DNA of 64,000 bases, taken from NCBI RefSeq assembly GCF_040790665.1, contig NZ_CP160849.1, forward strand, positions 1,575,501-1,639,500, written 5' to 3'. Under the pieces are notes generated by a model. It had not been told where the DNA came from and ran no database searches. It saw only the letters and a program-made list of their open reading frames with translations. Below are positions 1-7,532 of this stretch, in pieces (position 1 is the stretch's first letter; each line of letters opens with the position of its first letter). The translations under genes and the position numbers were made by a program. This stretch comes from Sulfitobacter pontiacus (GTDB taxonomy: Bacteria > Pseudomonadota > Alphaproteobacteria > Rhodobacterales > Rhodobacteraceae).

Positions 1-137
1 CGACTCTGACAAGTCACGGGCTAAACGGCTTATAGGCCGATGAGGTCAAAGACGAAAGGGGGGTTGACCTTTGTGGTGGCATGATGCCGCCACCGCGCTA
101 TGGTTTGCGGCAAGCCGGACAATAGGGGGAGAGAGAA

Positions 138-722
138 ATGCAGAAGATTCAAGTTATTGGTGTGCATCACATTACGCTGATGGGCGCGGACCGTCAGACC
201 AGTATCGACTTCTGGGAGGGTCTGCTGGGCATGCCGTTCATCTTCGATCAGCCAAATCTGGACGATCCCGACGAAGGGCACCTGTATTTCGATCCCGGCG
301 ACGGCCGGTTGATCACCATCTTTACCAATGAAAACCGCAAACCCGTCTACAGTCGCACGCCGATGGACGCGGGCTGCGTGCATCACCTCGCGTTCGAGGT
401 CGACCGCGCCATGTTTGATCAAGTGCTCGACCGGCTCAAGGAGCGGGGGATCGGAAATTCGGGCGTGAAGGATCGCGGGTTCATGCATTCGATCTACTTC
501 AAGGACCCGCTGGGGTTCCTGATCGAACTGGCCTGCTACACCTTCATCCCGCCGCGCGGATCGTCCCACGCGGAAGTGATGCTAGAGGCGCATAAGCTGC
601 GCGTCGCGCGCGGAGATCATCACATCGAACGCCAGCATCTGGCCGATGCCACAGTGATGATCGTCGAACGCTCGCAACGGTCGCTGTCAGAGGATCGCAG
701 CCCCAAGGACCCCTATCGCTAA
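138..722 (+). CDS. VOC-family (glyoxalase/extradiol dioxygenase fold) protein
   Basis: A 194-residue protein of the vicinal-oxygen-chelate superfamily. Two beta-alpha-beta-beta-beta modules are visible. The first opens with GVHHITL (about residues 8-14). The second carries VHHLAFEVD in the middle and FKDPLGFLIELACY near residue 125. The His of the first motif, the His of the second and the Glu of FLIEL fit the usual two-His/one-Glu metal triad of type I extradiol dioxygenases and glyoxalases. A charged tail of about 55 residues follows the fold. The ATG is preceded by GGGGGAGAGAGAA, a good ribosome site. No neighbour indicates a substrate, so ring-cleaving dioxygenase, glyoxalase or thiol transferase cannot be told apart. 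Confidence 0.85.
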   Translation: MQKIQVIGVHHITLMGADRQTSIDFWEGLLGMPFIFDQPNLDDPDEGHLYFDPGDGRLITIFTNENRKPVYSRTPMDAGCVHHLAFEVDRAMFDQVLDRLKERGIGNSGVKDRGFMHSIYFKDPLGFLIELACYTFIPPRGSSHAEVMLEAHKLRVARGDHHIERQHLADATVMIVERSQRSLSEDRSPKDPYR

Positions 723-867
723 GGGGCGTCGGGCACCGGTTCAGGCGGGTCAAAAATACCACAAGTAAACGGATCGTAGCGGCGGTTTCGCTTGGGTGTT
801 GCGGGCGGATTCCGCTGCGCCTAAGAGCCATGGTACGAGCAACCGTAAATTGTGCGAAGGAACCAGC

Positions 868-1731
868 ATGATCCGTAATATTTTTGTCGCCTCGCTTCTG
901 AGCGTGACCGCAACCGCCGCTGCCGCCGAACTGACCTATGGCACGGCTTTCGCGAAATTCCACGACTTCGACGTTGACGGCGCAGGCACGATCGACGTGA
1001 AATCCTTTGGCGGCGGCATCGAATACCGCTACGACAACTTCATCTTCTCGGGTGAGCTGTCGAACATTTCTATCGAGGGCGTCGATATCGATCTGGGCAC
1101 AGTGGGCGTTGAATACGCTCTGGCCAACGGCTTTAACATCGGCCTCGACTATTCGCGTTTTGACATCGAAGGCTTCGACGCGGATGTCACCAGCCTGTTC
1201 GGGTCGTATCAGTCCGGCGCGCATACCTTTGGTGCCGCAATCGGTGATTCCTCCGATCTGGACGACATGACCTTCAGCATCTTCGCCGCTTGGGATGTTA
1301 CCCCAACTGGCACCGTCGGTCTGGACCTCGTTCACATCGAAGACGAGACGCTTTACGCCGCCTATGCCGATTATGACGTCGCGCAATACAACGTGCAGGC
1401 CGACCTGCTAAAACTGGATGATCTGAGCGTTGTCGCTGTCGCAGGCGGCTATGAATTCGCCAACGGCTTCTCTGCTATCGGTTCTGTCGGGTTCCTGGAT
1501 CTGGGGCCCGAAGACGTGCGGTCGATCACCATCGGCGGTCAGTATGAATTCACTCCCGGTGCGAACGTAGAGCTGGCCTTGGGCCGTCTGGACTTTGACA
1601 GTGGCGAGGACGTGGACCAGCTGACTTTCGGCGTGAACTATGAATTGGGTCGCCGTACCTCCAAGCGTCGTTCGCTGGGTAACATCTTTTCAAGCGCGAC
1701 CGGTACTTTTGCGGGTCTGACAGATTTCTAA
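868..1731 (+). CDS. Outer-membrane beta-barrel (porin-like) protein
   Basis: A 287-residue exported protein. The start at 868 gives a short signal peptide (MIRNIFVASLLSVTATAAAA, cleavage expected after AAA/AELTYG), with GAAGGAACC just upstream. An in-frame start further upstream would bury the signal peptide. The mature protein alternates short hydrophobic/aromatic strands with Asp/Gly-rich turns (for example FDIEGFDADVT, LDDLSVVAVAGGYEF, QYEFTPGANVELALG) and ends in Phe, all typical of a Gram-negative barrel. It is probably a small alphaproteobacterial porin or OmpA-like barrel. The repeated Asp-rich turns suggest divalent cation binding, but this is only an inference. A terminator follows 27 bases after the stop. 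Confidence 0.8.
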   Translation: MIRNIFVASLLSVTATAAAAELTYGTAFAKFHDFDVDGAGTIDVKSFGGGIEYRYDNFIFSGELSNISIEGVDIDLGTVGVEYALANGFNIGLDYSRFDIEGFDADVTSLFGSYQSGAHTFGAAIGDSSDLDDMTFSIFAAWDVTPTGTVGLDLVHIEDETLYAAYADYDVAQYNVQADLLKLDDLSVVAVAGGYEFANGFSAIGSVGFLDLGPEDVRSITIGGQYEFTPGANVELALGRLDFDSGEDVDQLTFGVNYELGRRTSKRRSLGNIFSSATGTFAGLTDF

Positions 1732-1758
1732 TCTGCGCTGACAGACCACCAGATACAG

Positions 1759-1787
1759 AAAAGGCCCCCGACTTCGGGGGCCTTTTT
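1759..1787. terminator. Bidirectional intrinsic terminator between porin gene and leuA
   Basis: A GC stem GGCCCCCGA/TCGGGGGCC is flanked by AAAA on the left and TTTTT on the right, so it can terminate both converging genes. Confidence 0.9.
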
Positions 1788-1813
1788 GCGTTCGCGGGGG
1801 AAGAGCGGGCGGG

Positions 1814-3385
1814 TTAACCCACCACGTCTTTATAGCTGATCTCGCGCTTGTCGGTGCCGCCCTTCTCGCGGCGCACCAACAGACGGTTGAGCGCGTGGAT
1901 ATAGGCGCGGACCGATGCCACCACGGTGTCTGTATCGGCCGACTGACCGGTCACGATGCGGCCGTCTTCCTCGAGCCGGACAGAAACGGTGGCCTGCGCG
2001 TCGGTGCCTTCGGTCACGGCGTGCACCTGATACAATTGCAAGCGCGCGCTGTGATCGACCAGTGCCTTGATGCAGTTGAACGCGGCATCCACAGGCCCGT
2101 CACCGGTTTGCGAGGTAGAGGTTTCGGCACCATCCACCGTCAGCGACATCTCTGCCTTCTGCGGGCCTTCGGTGCCGCAGACCACGGTCATGCTACCCAG
2201 CACAATACGGTCGCTTTCAGGGTCGGTCGCGGTGCGCATCAAGGCGATAAGATCGTCGTCGTAGATCTCTTTCTTGCGGTCGGCCAGTTCCTTGAAGCGG
2301 ACAAAGACATCCTTGAGCTGGTTATCCCCCAGTTCATAGCCGAGGTTTTCCAGCTTCGAGCGCAACGCCGCACGGCCAGAGTGTTTGCCCATCACGATGT
2401 TGGTCTCGGTCAGGCCCACGTCTTCGGGGCGCATGATCTCGAATGTTTCGGCGTTCTTCAGCATGCCGTCCTGATGGATGCCGCTTTCATGCGCAAAGGC
2501 GTTCTTGCCGACGATGGCCTTGTTGAACTGCACGGCGAAGCCCGAAACAGCGGCAACACGGCGCGAGATATTCATGATCTTGGTGCTGTCGATCTTGGTC
2601 TGGAACGGCATGATGTCATTGCGCACTTTCAACGCCATCACGACCTCTTCCAACGCGGTGTTGCCCGCGCGTTCGCCCAAGCCGTTGATCGTACATTCGA
2701 TCTGGCGCGCGCCCGCTTCGACGGCGGCAAGGCTGTTGGCGGTCGCCATGCCAAGGTCGTTGTGACAATGCGTGGCAAAGACGATCTCGTCCGCGCCGGG
2801 CACGTTTTCCAAGAGCTTGCGGATCAGATCGGCGCTTTCGCGCGGCGCGGTATAGCCAACGGTATCGGGGATGTTGATCGTGGTCGCCCCTGCCTTGATT
2901 GCGATTTCCACGGTGCGGTAAAGGTAATCAAGCTCTGTCCGCGTGGCGTCCATCGGCGACCATTGCACATTGTCGCAAAGGTTGCGCGCGTGGGTCACCG
3001 TTTCGTGGATGCGCTCGGCCATTTCGTCCATCGTGAGGTTCGGAATGGCGCGGTGCAGCGGCGAGGTGCCGATAAATGTGTGAATGCGGGGCTGGGCCGC
3101 GTGTTTGATCGCCTCGTAGCAACGATCAATGTCGCCGAACTGGGCGCGGGCCAAACCGCAGATGACCGAGTTCTTCGACAGCTTCGCGATTTCGCTGACG
3201 GCGGCGAAATCCCCTTCGGAGGCGATAGGGAAACCGGCCTCGATAATGTCGACGCCCATCTCGTCCAGCAGGCCCGCGATCTCGATCTTTTCGGCGTGGG
3301 TCATGGTGGCACCGGGGGATTGTTCGCCATCGCGCAATGTCGTGTCGAAAATCAAGACGCGGTCTTGTTGTGTGGTATCTGTCAT
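1814..3385 (-). CDS. leuA: 2-isopropylmalate synthase
   Basis: Condenses acetyl-CoA with 2-oxoisovalerate in the first committed step of leucine synthesis. It is 523 residues, normal for the long LeuA form. The N-terminal HMGL-like TIM barrel begins FDTTLRDGEQSPG (about residues 13-25, metal-binding Asp and substrate Arg). The other metal ligands lie in ATHCHNDLGMA (two His) and in the GLGERAGN loop. HESGIHQDG belongs to the subdomain linker. The C-terminal 130 residues (from about SMTVVCGTEGPQKAEM) form the LeuA dimer regulatory domain that binds leucine, so feedback inhibition is expected. The gene is monocistronic here and is preceded by a leucine-rich leader peptide, pointing to transcriptional attenuation as well. 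It converges on the porin gene across a shared terminator. Confidence 0.97.
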   Translation of the reverse strand: MTDTTQQDRVLIFDTTLRDGEQSPGATMTHAEKIEIAGLLDEMGVDIIEAGFPIASEGDFAAVSEIAKLSKNSVICGLARAQFGDIDRCYEAIKHAAQPRIHTFIGTSPLHRAIPNLTMDEMAERIHETVTHARNLCDNVQWSPMDATRTELDYLYRTVEIAIKAGATTINIPDTVGYTAPRESADLIRKLLENVPGADEIVFATHCHNDLGMATANSLAAVEAGARQIECTINGLGERAGNTALEEVVMALKVRNDIMPFQTKIDSTKIMNISRRVAAVSGFAVQFNKAIVGKNAFAHESGIHQDGMLKNAETFEIMRPEDVGLTETNIVMGKHSGRAALRSKLENLGYELGDNQLKDVFVRFKELADRKKEIYDDDLIALMRTATDPESDRIVLGSMTVVCGTEGPQKAEMSLTVDGAETSTSQTGDGPVDAAFNCIKALVDHSARLQLYQVHAVTEGTDAQATVSVRLEEDGRIVTGQSADTDTVVASVRAYIHALNRLLVRREKGGTDKREISYKDVVG

Positions 3386-3435
3386 CGTTTGGGTTCTTTC
3401 ATTCTGCTATCTAAATCCGTGGCGCGCGGCACTTC

Positions 3436-3471
3436 CCTCTGAGCGGGCGCGCCGGATGGCACGCTCAGAGG
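3436..3471 (-). promoter_or_regulatory. leuA attenuator hairpin
   Basis: A perfect 10-bp inverted repeat, CCTCTGAGCG (3436-3445) and CGCTCAGAGG (3462-3471), sits over the last Leu codon and stop of the leader peptide. This is where the pause or anti-antiterminator hairpin of an amino-acid attenuator belongs. The loop contains GGCGCGC (minus strand, 3447-3453), which can alternatively pair with GCGCGCC at 3421-3427. I do not see a classic U-tract terminator between here and leuA, so the exact switch is unresolved. Confidence 0.7.
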
Positions 3472-3551
3472 CGGATTAGCAGCAGTAGGTTGGCACGCAG
3501 GAAAGTCGCGCAGCGGCGCGGCAGGATCGCAATATGATCGGCGTGTGTCAT
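3465..3551 (-). CDS. leuA leader peptide (28 residues, Leu-rich)
   Basis: A short ORF upstream of leuA, too short for routine gene calling. It starts ATG at 3551 and ends TGA at 3465. It encodes a basic N-terminal half, then CATFLRAN, then LLLLIRL just before the stop. The four consecutive Leu codons are CTA CTG CTG CTA, and the last sense codon is CTC, so seven of 28 residues are Leu. CTA is a rare codon in a genome this GC-rich, which suits a peptide meant to stall on low charged tRNA-Leu. The stop codon is inside the following hairpin. Leader-peptide attenuation of leuA is known in proteobacteria; the assignment here comes from position, composition and hairpin overlap. Confidence 0.85.
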   Translation of the reverse strand: MTHADHIAILPRRCATFLRANLLLLIRL

Positions 3552-3650
3552 GGCGACAAGTTATACCCGTGCATTCGCAAATGGGAAGGGTTTTTCTGCG
3601 CCCTTTTTTCCGCGCTTGAAGGGGGGCTGTTTTCCGCTACCTCCCCTTGC

Positions 3651-4316
3651 ATGAAACAGGTTTTGATCATCGGGGCGTCGGGCGGTGTGGGTGCCGCCTT
3701 GGCCGCCGCTTACGAGGGGCGTGGCGATACGGTCACGCGGCTGTCACGGTCGGTCGATGGGTTCGACATCACGGACGAACGCAGTGTGGACCATCACTTG
3801 ACCGCGCTGAACGGGCGGTTTGATGTGGTGCTGGTGGCCACAGGCGCGCTCGAGATTGCCGGTGCCGCACCGGAAAAGACGATCAAATCCATCAGCCAGA
3901 AGGCGATGTTGGACCAATTCGCGTTGAACGCCGTGGGCCCTGCACTGGTGCTGCGCCACGCGGGCGACCTGCTGCGGCGGGACGCGCCTTGTGTCTTTGC
4001 CGTATTCTCGGCGCGGGTCGGGTCGATCGGCGACAACCGGATCGGCGGCTGGATCAGCTATCGCAGCGCCAAGGCGGCGGTGAACCAGATCGTGCACACC
4101 GCCGCGATCGAACTGACGCGCAGTCACAAGAGCAGTATCTGCGTCGCTCTGCACCCCGGCACGGTCAAGACCGCCTTTACCGCGAAATACCTTGCCCGCC
4201 ATCCCGCTGTCGCACCGGCGGAGGCGGCGGAAAATCTGCTGGCTGTGATCGACGGGCTGACGCCTGCGGACACAGGCCAGTTCTTTGACTGGGCCGGAAA
4301 GCCGGTGCCATGGTAG
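3651..4316 (+). CDS. SDR-family NAD(P)-dependent oxidoreductase
   Basis: A 221-residue short-chain dehydrogenase/reductase. The Rossmann nucleotide motif is GASGGVG at about residues 8-14. The conserved dinucleotide-pocket strand reads VLVATGAL instead of the usual NNAG. The catalytic Ser is probably in VFSARVGS and the YxxxK pair is YRSAKAA, followed by the usual ALHPGTVKT loop. The start at 3651 gives the motif at the normal distance; upstream in-frame codons lie in non-conserved sequence. The length and HPGTVKT tail resemble the C-factor/CsgA-like SDR group. The stop overlaps the start of the photolyase gene by 7 bases, so the two are co-translated. The substrate is unknown. Confidence 0.9.
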   Translation: MKQVLIIGASGGVGAALAAAYEGRGDTVTRLSRSVDGFDITDERSVDHHLTALNGRFDVVLVATGALEIAGAAPEKTIKSISQKAMLDQFALNAVGPALVLRHAGDLLRRDAPCVFAVFSARVGSIGDNRIGGWISYRSAKAAVNQIVHTAAIELTRSHKSSICVALHPGTVKTAFTAKYLARHPAVAPAEAAENLLAVIDGLTPADTGQFFDWAGKPVPW

Positions 4317-5839
4317 GGCGCTTGGTGCTGGTTCTGGGCGACCAGCTGACAGAAACGCTCAGCGCCTTGGCGCAGGCGGATAAGGCACGCGATACGGTCG
4401 TGATGGCCGAGGTCGCGGACGAGGCGGCTTATGTCCGGCATCACCCCAAGAAGATCGCCCTGATCTTTGCCGCGATGCGCAAGTTTGCCCATGCGTTGGA
4501 ACAGGGCGGCTGGACGGTCGCCTATACGCAGTTGGACGATACGGATAACGCGGGTTCTATCGTGGGGGAATTGCTGCGTCGCGCCGCGCAGACGGGGGCA
4601 AGCGAGGTGCTGGCGACAGAGCCGGGGGAGTGGCGCTTGATCGACAAGCTGAAATACGCCCCGCTGAAGGTGCACCTGCTGCCCGACGACCGCTTTCTTG
4701 CCACTCATGCCGAATTCGAGGCATGGGCCGAAGGCCGCAAGGCGCTGCGGATGGAGTATTTCTACCGCGAGATGCGCCGCAAGACCGGCCTGCTGATGGA
4801 AGGGGACCAACCCGCTGGCGGCAAGTGGAACTTCGACCATGACAACCGCAAAGCCGCGCCCGAGGATGTCACCGTAGATGGCCCTCTGCGGTTCGACCCC
4901 GATGCCACGACGCGCGAAGTGCTGGAGCTGGTTCAAGCGCGTTTCGGCGATAACTTCGGCGCGCTAGAGCCTTTTTGGTTCGCCACCACCCGCGCCGAGG
5001 CGCTGCAAGCGCTCGACCATTTCATCGCGAATGCCCTGCCACGTTTTGGGGACTATCAAGACGCGATGCTGAACGAGAATGAATTCCTGTATCACGCGAT
5101 CCTGTCGCCCTACCTCAACATCGGGTTGCTGAACGTGACCGAGATTTGCAAGGCCGCTGCCGACGCCTATGCCGCAGGTCATGCGCCGATCAACGCCGCC
5201 GAAGGGTTCATCCGGCAGATCATCGGCTGGCGCGAGTATGTGCGCGGCATCTATTTCCTTGAAGGGCCGGACTATACCGCCCGCAATATTCTGGGGCACG
5301 ACCGCGACCTGCCGTGGTTCTACTGGGGTGGCGAAACGCGGATGAACTGTGTGGCCAAGGCCGTGGGGCAGACCAGGACCCAAGCCTATGCGCATCATAT
5401 CCAGCGGTTGATGGTGACAGGCAACTTTGCCCTATTGGCGGGGATTGATCCGGCGCAGGTGCATGAATGGTATCTGGCGGTCTATGCCGATGCCTTTGAA
5501 TGGGTAGAGGCCCCCAATACCATCGGCATGAGCCAATTCGCCGACGGCGGCGTTATCGCGTCCAAGCCCTATGTCTCGTCCGGGGCCTATATCAACCGCA
5601 TGTCGGATCACTGCAAAAGCTGCCACTATTCAGTCAGCGCAAAGACGGGTGACACCGCTTGCCCGTTCAACCTGCTTTACTGGCACTTTCTGGACCGCCA
5701 TCGCGACCGGTTCTCGAACAATCCGCGCATGGGCAATATGTACCGCACGTGGGACCGGATGGACGCCGACAAACGCAAGACAGTTCTGGCCGAAGGCGAT
5801 GCCTTGCTCGCCCGTCTGGACGCGGGCGAGGTGATCTAG
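4310..5839 (+). CDS. phrB: FeS-type prokaryotic (6-4) photolyase/cryptochrome (PhrB/CryB class)
   Basis: A 509-residue flavoprotein of the FeS-BCP group. The N-terminal antenna domain starts VLVLGDQLT, and a helical FAD domain follows (FIRQIIGWREYVRG, EWVEAPNTIGMSQFADGG, SSGAYINRMSDHC). Four Cys lie at 347, 435, 438 and 451. The spacing (88, 3, 13) equals that of the [4Fe-4S] ligands of Agrobacterium PhrB (350, 438, 441, 454), which repairs (6-4) photoproducts; Rhodobacter CryB belongs to the same group. The expected roles are light-driven repair of UV lesions and perhaps blue-light signalling. It is translationally coupled to the preceding SDR gene. The stop overlaps the last bases of the convergent MORN gene. 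Confidence 0.93.
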   Translation: MVGRLVLVLGDQLTETLSALAQADKARDTVVMAEVADEAAYVRHHPKKIALIFAAMRKFAHALEQGGWTVAYTQLDDTDNAGSIVGELLRRAAQTGASEVLATEPGEWRLIDKLKYAPLKVHLLPDDRFLATHAEFEAWAEGRKALRMEYFYREMRRKTGLLMEGDQPAGGKWNFDHDNRKAAPEDVTVDGPLRFDPDATTREVLELVQARFGDNFGALEPFWFATTRAEALQALDHFIANALPRFGDYQDAMLNENEFLYHAILSPYLNIGLLNVTEICKAAADAYAAGHAPINAAEGFIRQIIGWREYVRGIYFLEGPDYTARNILGHDRDLPWFYWGGETRMNCVAKAVGQTRTQAYAHHIQRLMVTGNFALLAGIDPAQVHEWYLAVYADAFEWVEAPNTIGMSQFADGGVIASKPYVSSGAYINRMSDHCKSCHYSVSAKTGDTACPFNLLYWHFLDRHRDRFSNNPRMGNMYRTWDRMDADKRKTVLAEGDALLARLDAGEVI

Positions 5840-7359
5840 CCGTCGTTGCTTTCAGCCTCGTCCGTACTGTCGGCGGGTGCCTCTGACGGAGTGTCGGCGT
5901 CTGCCGGTGCCTCATCCGTGGCGTCTGGAGTGGCTGCCGCACCAGCATCTTCGGCAGGGGCTGTGCCCGCTTCTTGCAGCGCGCCGTTTACCCACTGGCC
6001 CGAGACTTCCTCGCCCGATTTATAGCGCATGGTGCCCTGACCCTGACGTTTGCCGCCCTCGAACGCGCCTTCGTAGATGTCGCCATTGGGGTAGGTGGCG
6101 GTGCCGGTGCCTTCGATCTCTCCGCCGGACCACTGGCCGTCATAGGTGAAACCATCGGGCATGGTGATCTTGCCCGTGCCGTCGCGTAGCCCGTCGACAA
6201 AGCCGCCGGTGTAGACGGTGCCATCGGGGTAGGTCGCGGTGCCCATGCCGTTGCGTTGGCCGTCTTTCCAGCTGCCGTCATACTTATAGCCGTCGGCATA
6301 AGTCATCACGCCCTGACCGTCATTGCGCGCGTTCTTGAACCCGCCCTCGTAAACGATGCCGTTGGGGTAGGTCGCGCGGCCTTCGCCTTCGATCACGCCC
6401 GCGACCCATGACCCTTCGTAGGTTGATCCGTCGGGATAGGTGATCTTGCCCTCCCCATCGGCTAGATCATCGCGGAAACTGCCTTCGTAGACAGAGCCGT
6501 CGGGGTAGGTCACCTTGCCCGTACCTTCGATCTGCCCGGCAACCCATGATCCGGTGTAGACATAGCCATCTGTGCCGGTGAACGTGCCCTGACCCTCGCG
6601 GCGGTCGTCCTCGAAGCCGCCCTCGTAGGTGTCGCCATTGGCATAGGTCACCTTGCCCGTGCCCTGGCGCTGACCGGCGACCAGATCGCCTTCGTAGACA
6701 TCGCCATTGGGTTGGGTCAGCGTGCCGGTGCCGTCGATCTGCCCGTCTTTCCACTGGCCGGTATAGGTCAGCCCGTCGGGCATGGTCAGCGTGCCCGTGC
6801 CATTGCGTTCGCCATCGGCGATGTCACCGTCATAGAGCGCGCCATCGGGATAGGTGATCTTGCCCACGCCCTGCTTGACGCCATCGACCCAGTCGCCCTG
6901 ATATTCATACCCGCCGGGGGATTGCATGACGCCCTTGCCGTGGTGGTTGGCATTGCGGAACGACCCTTCGTAGCGCACCCCGTTGGCATAAAGAGCGATG
7001 CCCTGACCGGTGATCGCACCGGCCTCCCATTCGCCCTCATAGGTGCCGCCATCGGCAAAGGTGATCTTGCCGAAACCGTCCGGTTTGCCCTTTTCAAAGT
7101 TGCCCTCGTAGACAGACCCGTTGGGGAAACGCGCGACGCCTTTGCCCTTGATCTCTCCGTCTACCCAGGCACCTTCGTATTCATAGCCGTTGGGCAGCGT
7201 ATAGGTGCCGGTCCCGTGCTGTACGCCGTCCTTGAACGTCCCCTCATAGACGCCGCCATCGTCGTATTGCTTGCTTTGAACCTCGCCGTCTTGCGCAAGC
7301 GCGGGGAAGGGCAGCAGCCCAAGGCAAAGGATCAGCGGGGTCAGGGTCAATTTCGTCAT
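5836..7359 (-). CDS. Exported MORN-repeat protein (18 tandem 23-residue repeats)
   Basis: A 507-residue protein. I start at 7359 because this gives a clean signal peptide (MTKLTLTPLILCLGLLPFPALAQ); an upstream in-frame start adds ten residues before it. Residues 35-448 are 18 unbroken MORN repeats of exactly 23 residues, pattern G-x-x-Y-x-G-x-(F/W)-x-x-G-x-x-x-G-x-G-x-x-x-x-P-(N/D), plus one degenerate nineteenth. F and W alternate at position 8, giving a 46-residue super-repeat. A tail of about 45 residues is Ala/Asp/Glu/Pro-rich and low complexity. MORN repeats form an extended beta-hairpin solenoid. In bacteria they are found in envelope and effector-like proteins with mostly unknown roles. 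Export to the periplasm or surface is inferred from the signal peptide. Confidence 0.9.
   Translation of the reverse strand: MTKLTLTPLILCLGLLPFPALAQDGEVQSKQYDDGGVYEGTFKDGVQHGTGTYTLPNGYEYEGAWVDGEIKGKGVARFPNGSVYEGNFEKGKPDGFGKITFADGGTYEGEWEAGAITGQGIALYANGVRYEGSFRNANHHGKGVMQSPGGYEYQGDWVDGVKQGVGKITYPDGALYDGDIADGERNGTGTLTMPDGLTYTGQWKDGQIDGTGTLTQPNGDVYEGDLVAGQRQGTGKVTYANGDTYEGGFEDDRREGQGTFTGTDGYVYTGSWVAGQIEGTGKVTYPDGSVYEGSFRDDLADGEGKITYPDGSTYEGSWVAGVIEGEGRATYPNGIVYEGGFKNARNDGQGVMTYADGYKYDGSWKDGQRNGMGTATYPDGTVYTGGFVDGLRDGTGKITMPDGFTYDGQWSGGEIEGTGTATYPNGDIYEGAFEGGKRQGQGTMRYKSGEEVSGQWVNGALQEAGTAPAEDAGAAATPDATDEAPADADTPSEAPADSTDEAESNDG
6016..7257 (-). repeat. 69-bp tandem coding repeats (18 MORN units)
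   Basis: Eighteen adjacent 69-base units encode the MORN array. The recurring DNA cores, read on the plus strand, are variants of GCCATCGGGGTAGGT and CCTTCGTAGAC. Units are diverged at the third codon position, so this is an old protein repeat rather than a recent DNA expansion. Confidence 0.9.
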
Positions 7360-7532
7360 ACAGCAACTTTCAAAAGAGAGTGCGGCCAAGAGCGGCGGGC
7401 GAGTTTGTTAACGCTTAGCCTATTCAATGGCCTGCAAGGGGGCAATCGTCTTTTGCCCGGCGGTGCGCCTTGGCCTTTCACTTGGCGCGTGATCTGCTAC
7501 ATCACTTGCGTAGATTATCGAAGGACCGCCCT

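Noticed and set aside
1..137. Gene fragment at the left edge
   Set aside because: No ORF with protein-like features ends here. A TTGACC at 63-68 might be part of a promoter for the VOC gene, but no matching -10 is convincing.
1895..3442. Long plus-strand ORF opposite leuA (515 codons)
   Set aside because: It mirrors the leuA frame, is His/Arg/Gly-rich, and has no domain. GC-rich codon bias makes such antisense frames open.
6016..7257. CRISPR-like or satellite DNA repeat
   Set aside because: The 69-base period is explained by 23-residue MORN repeats in a continuous coding frame, and there are no spacers.
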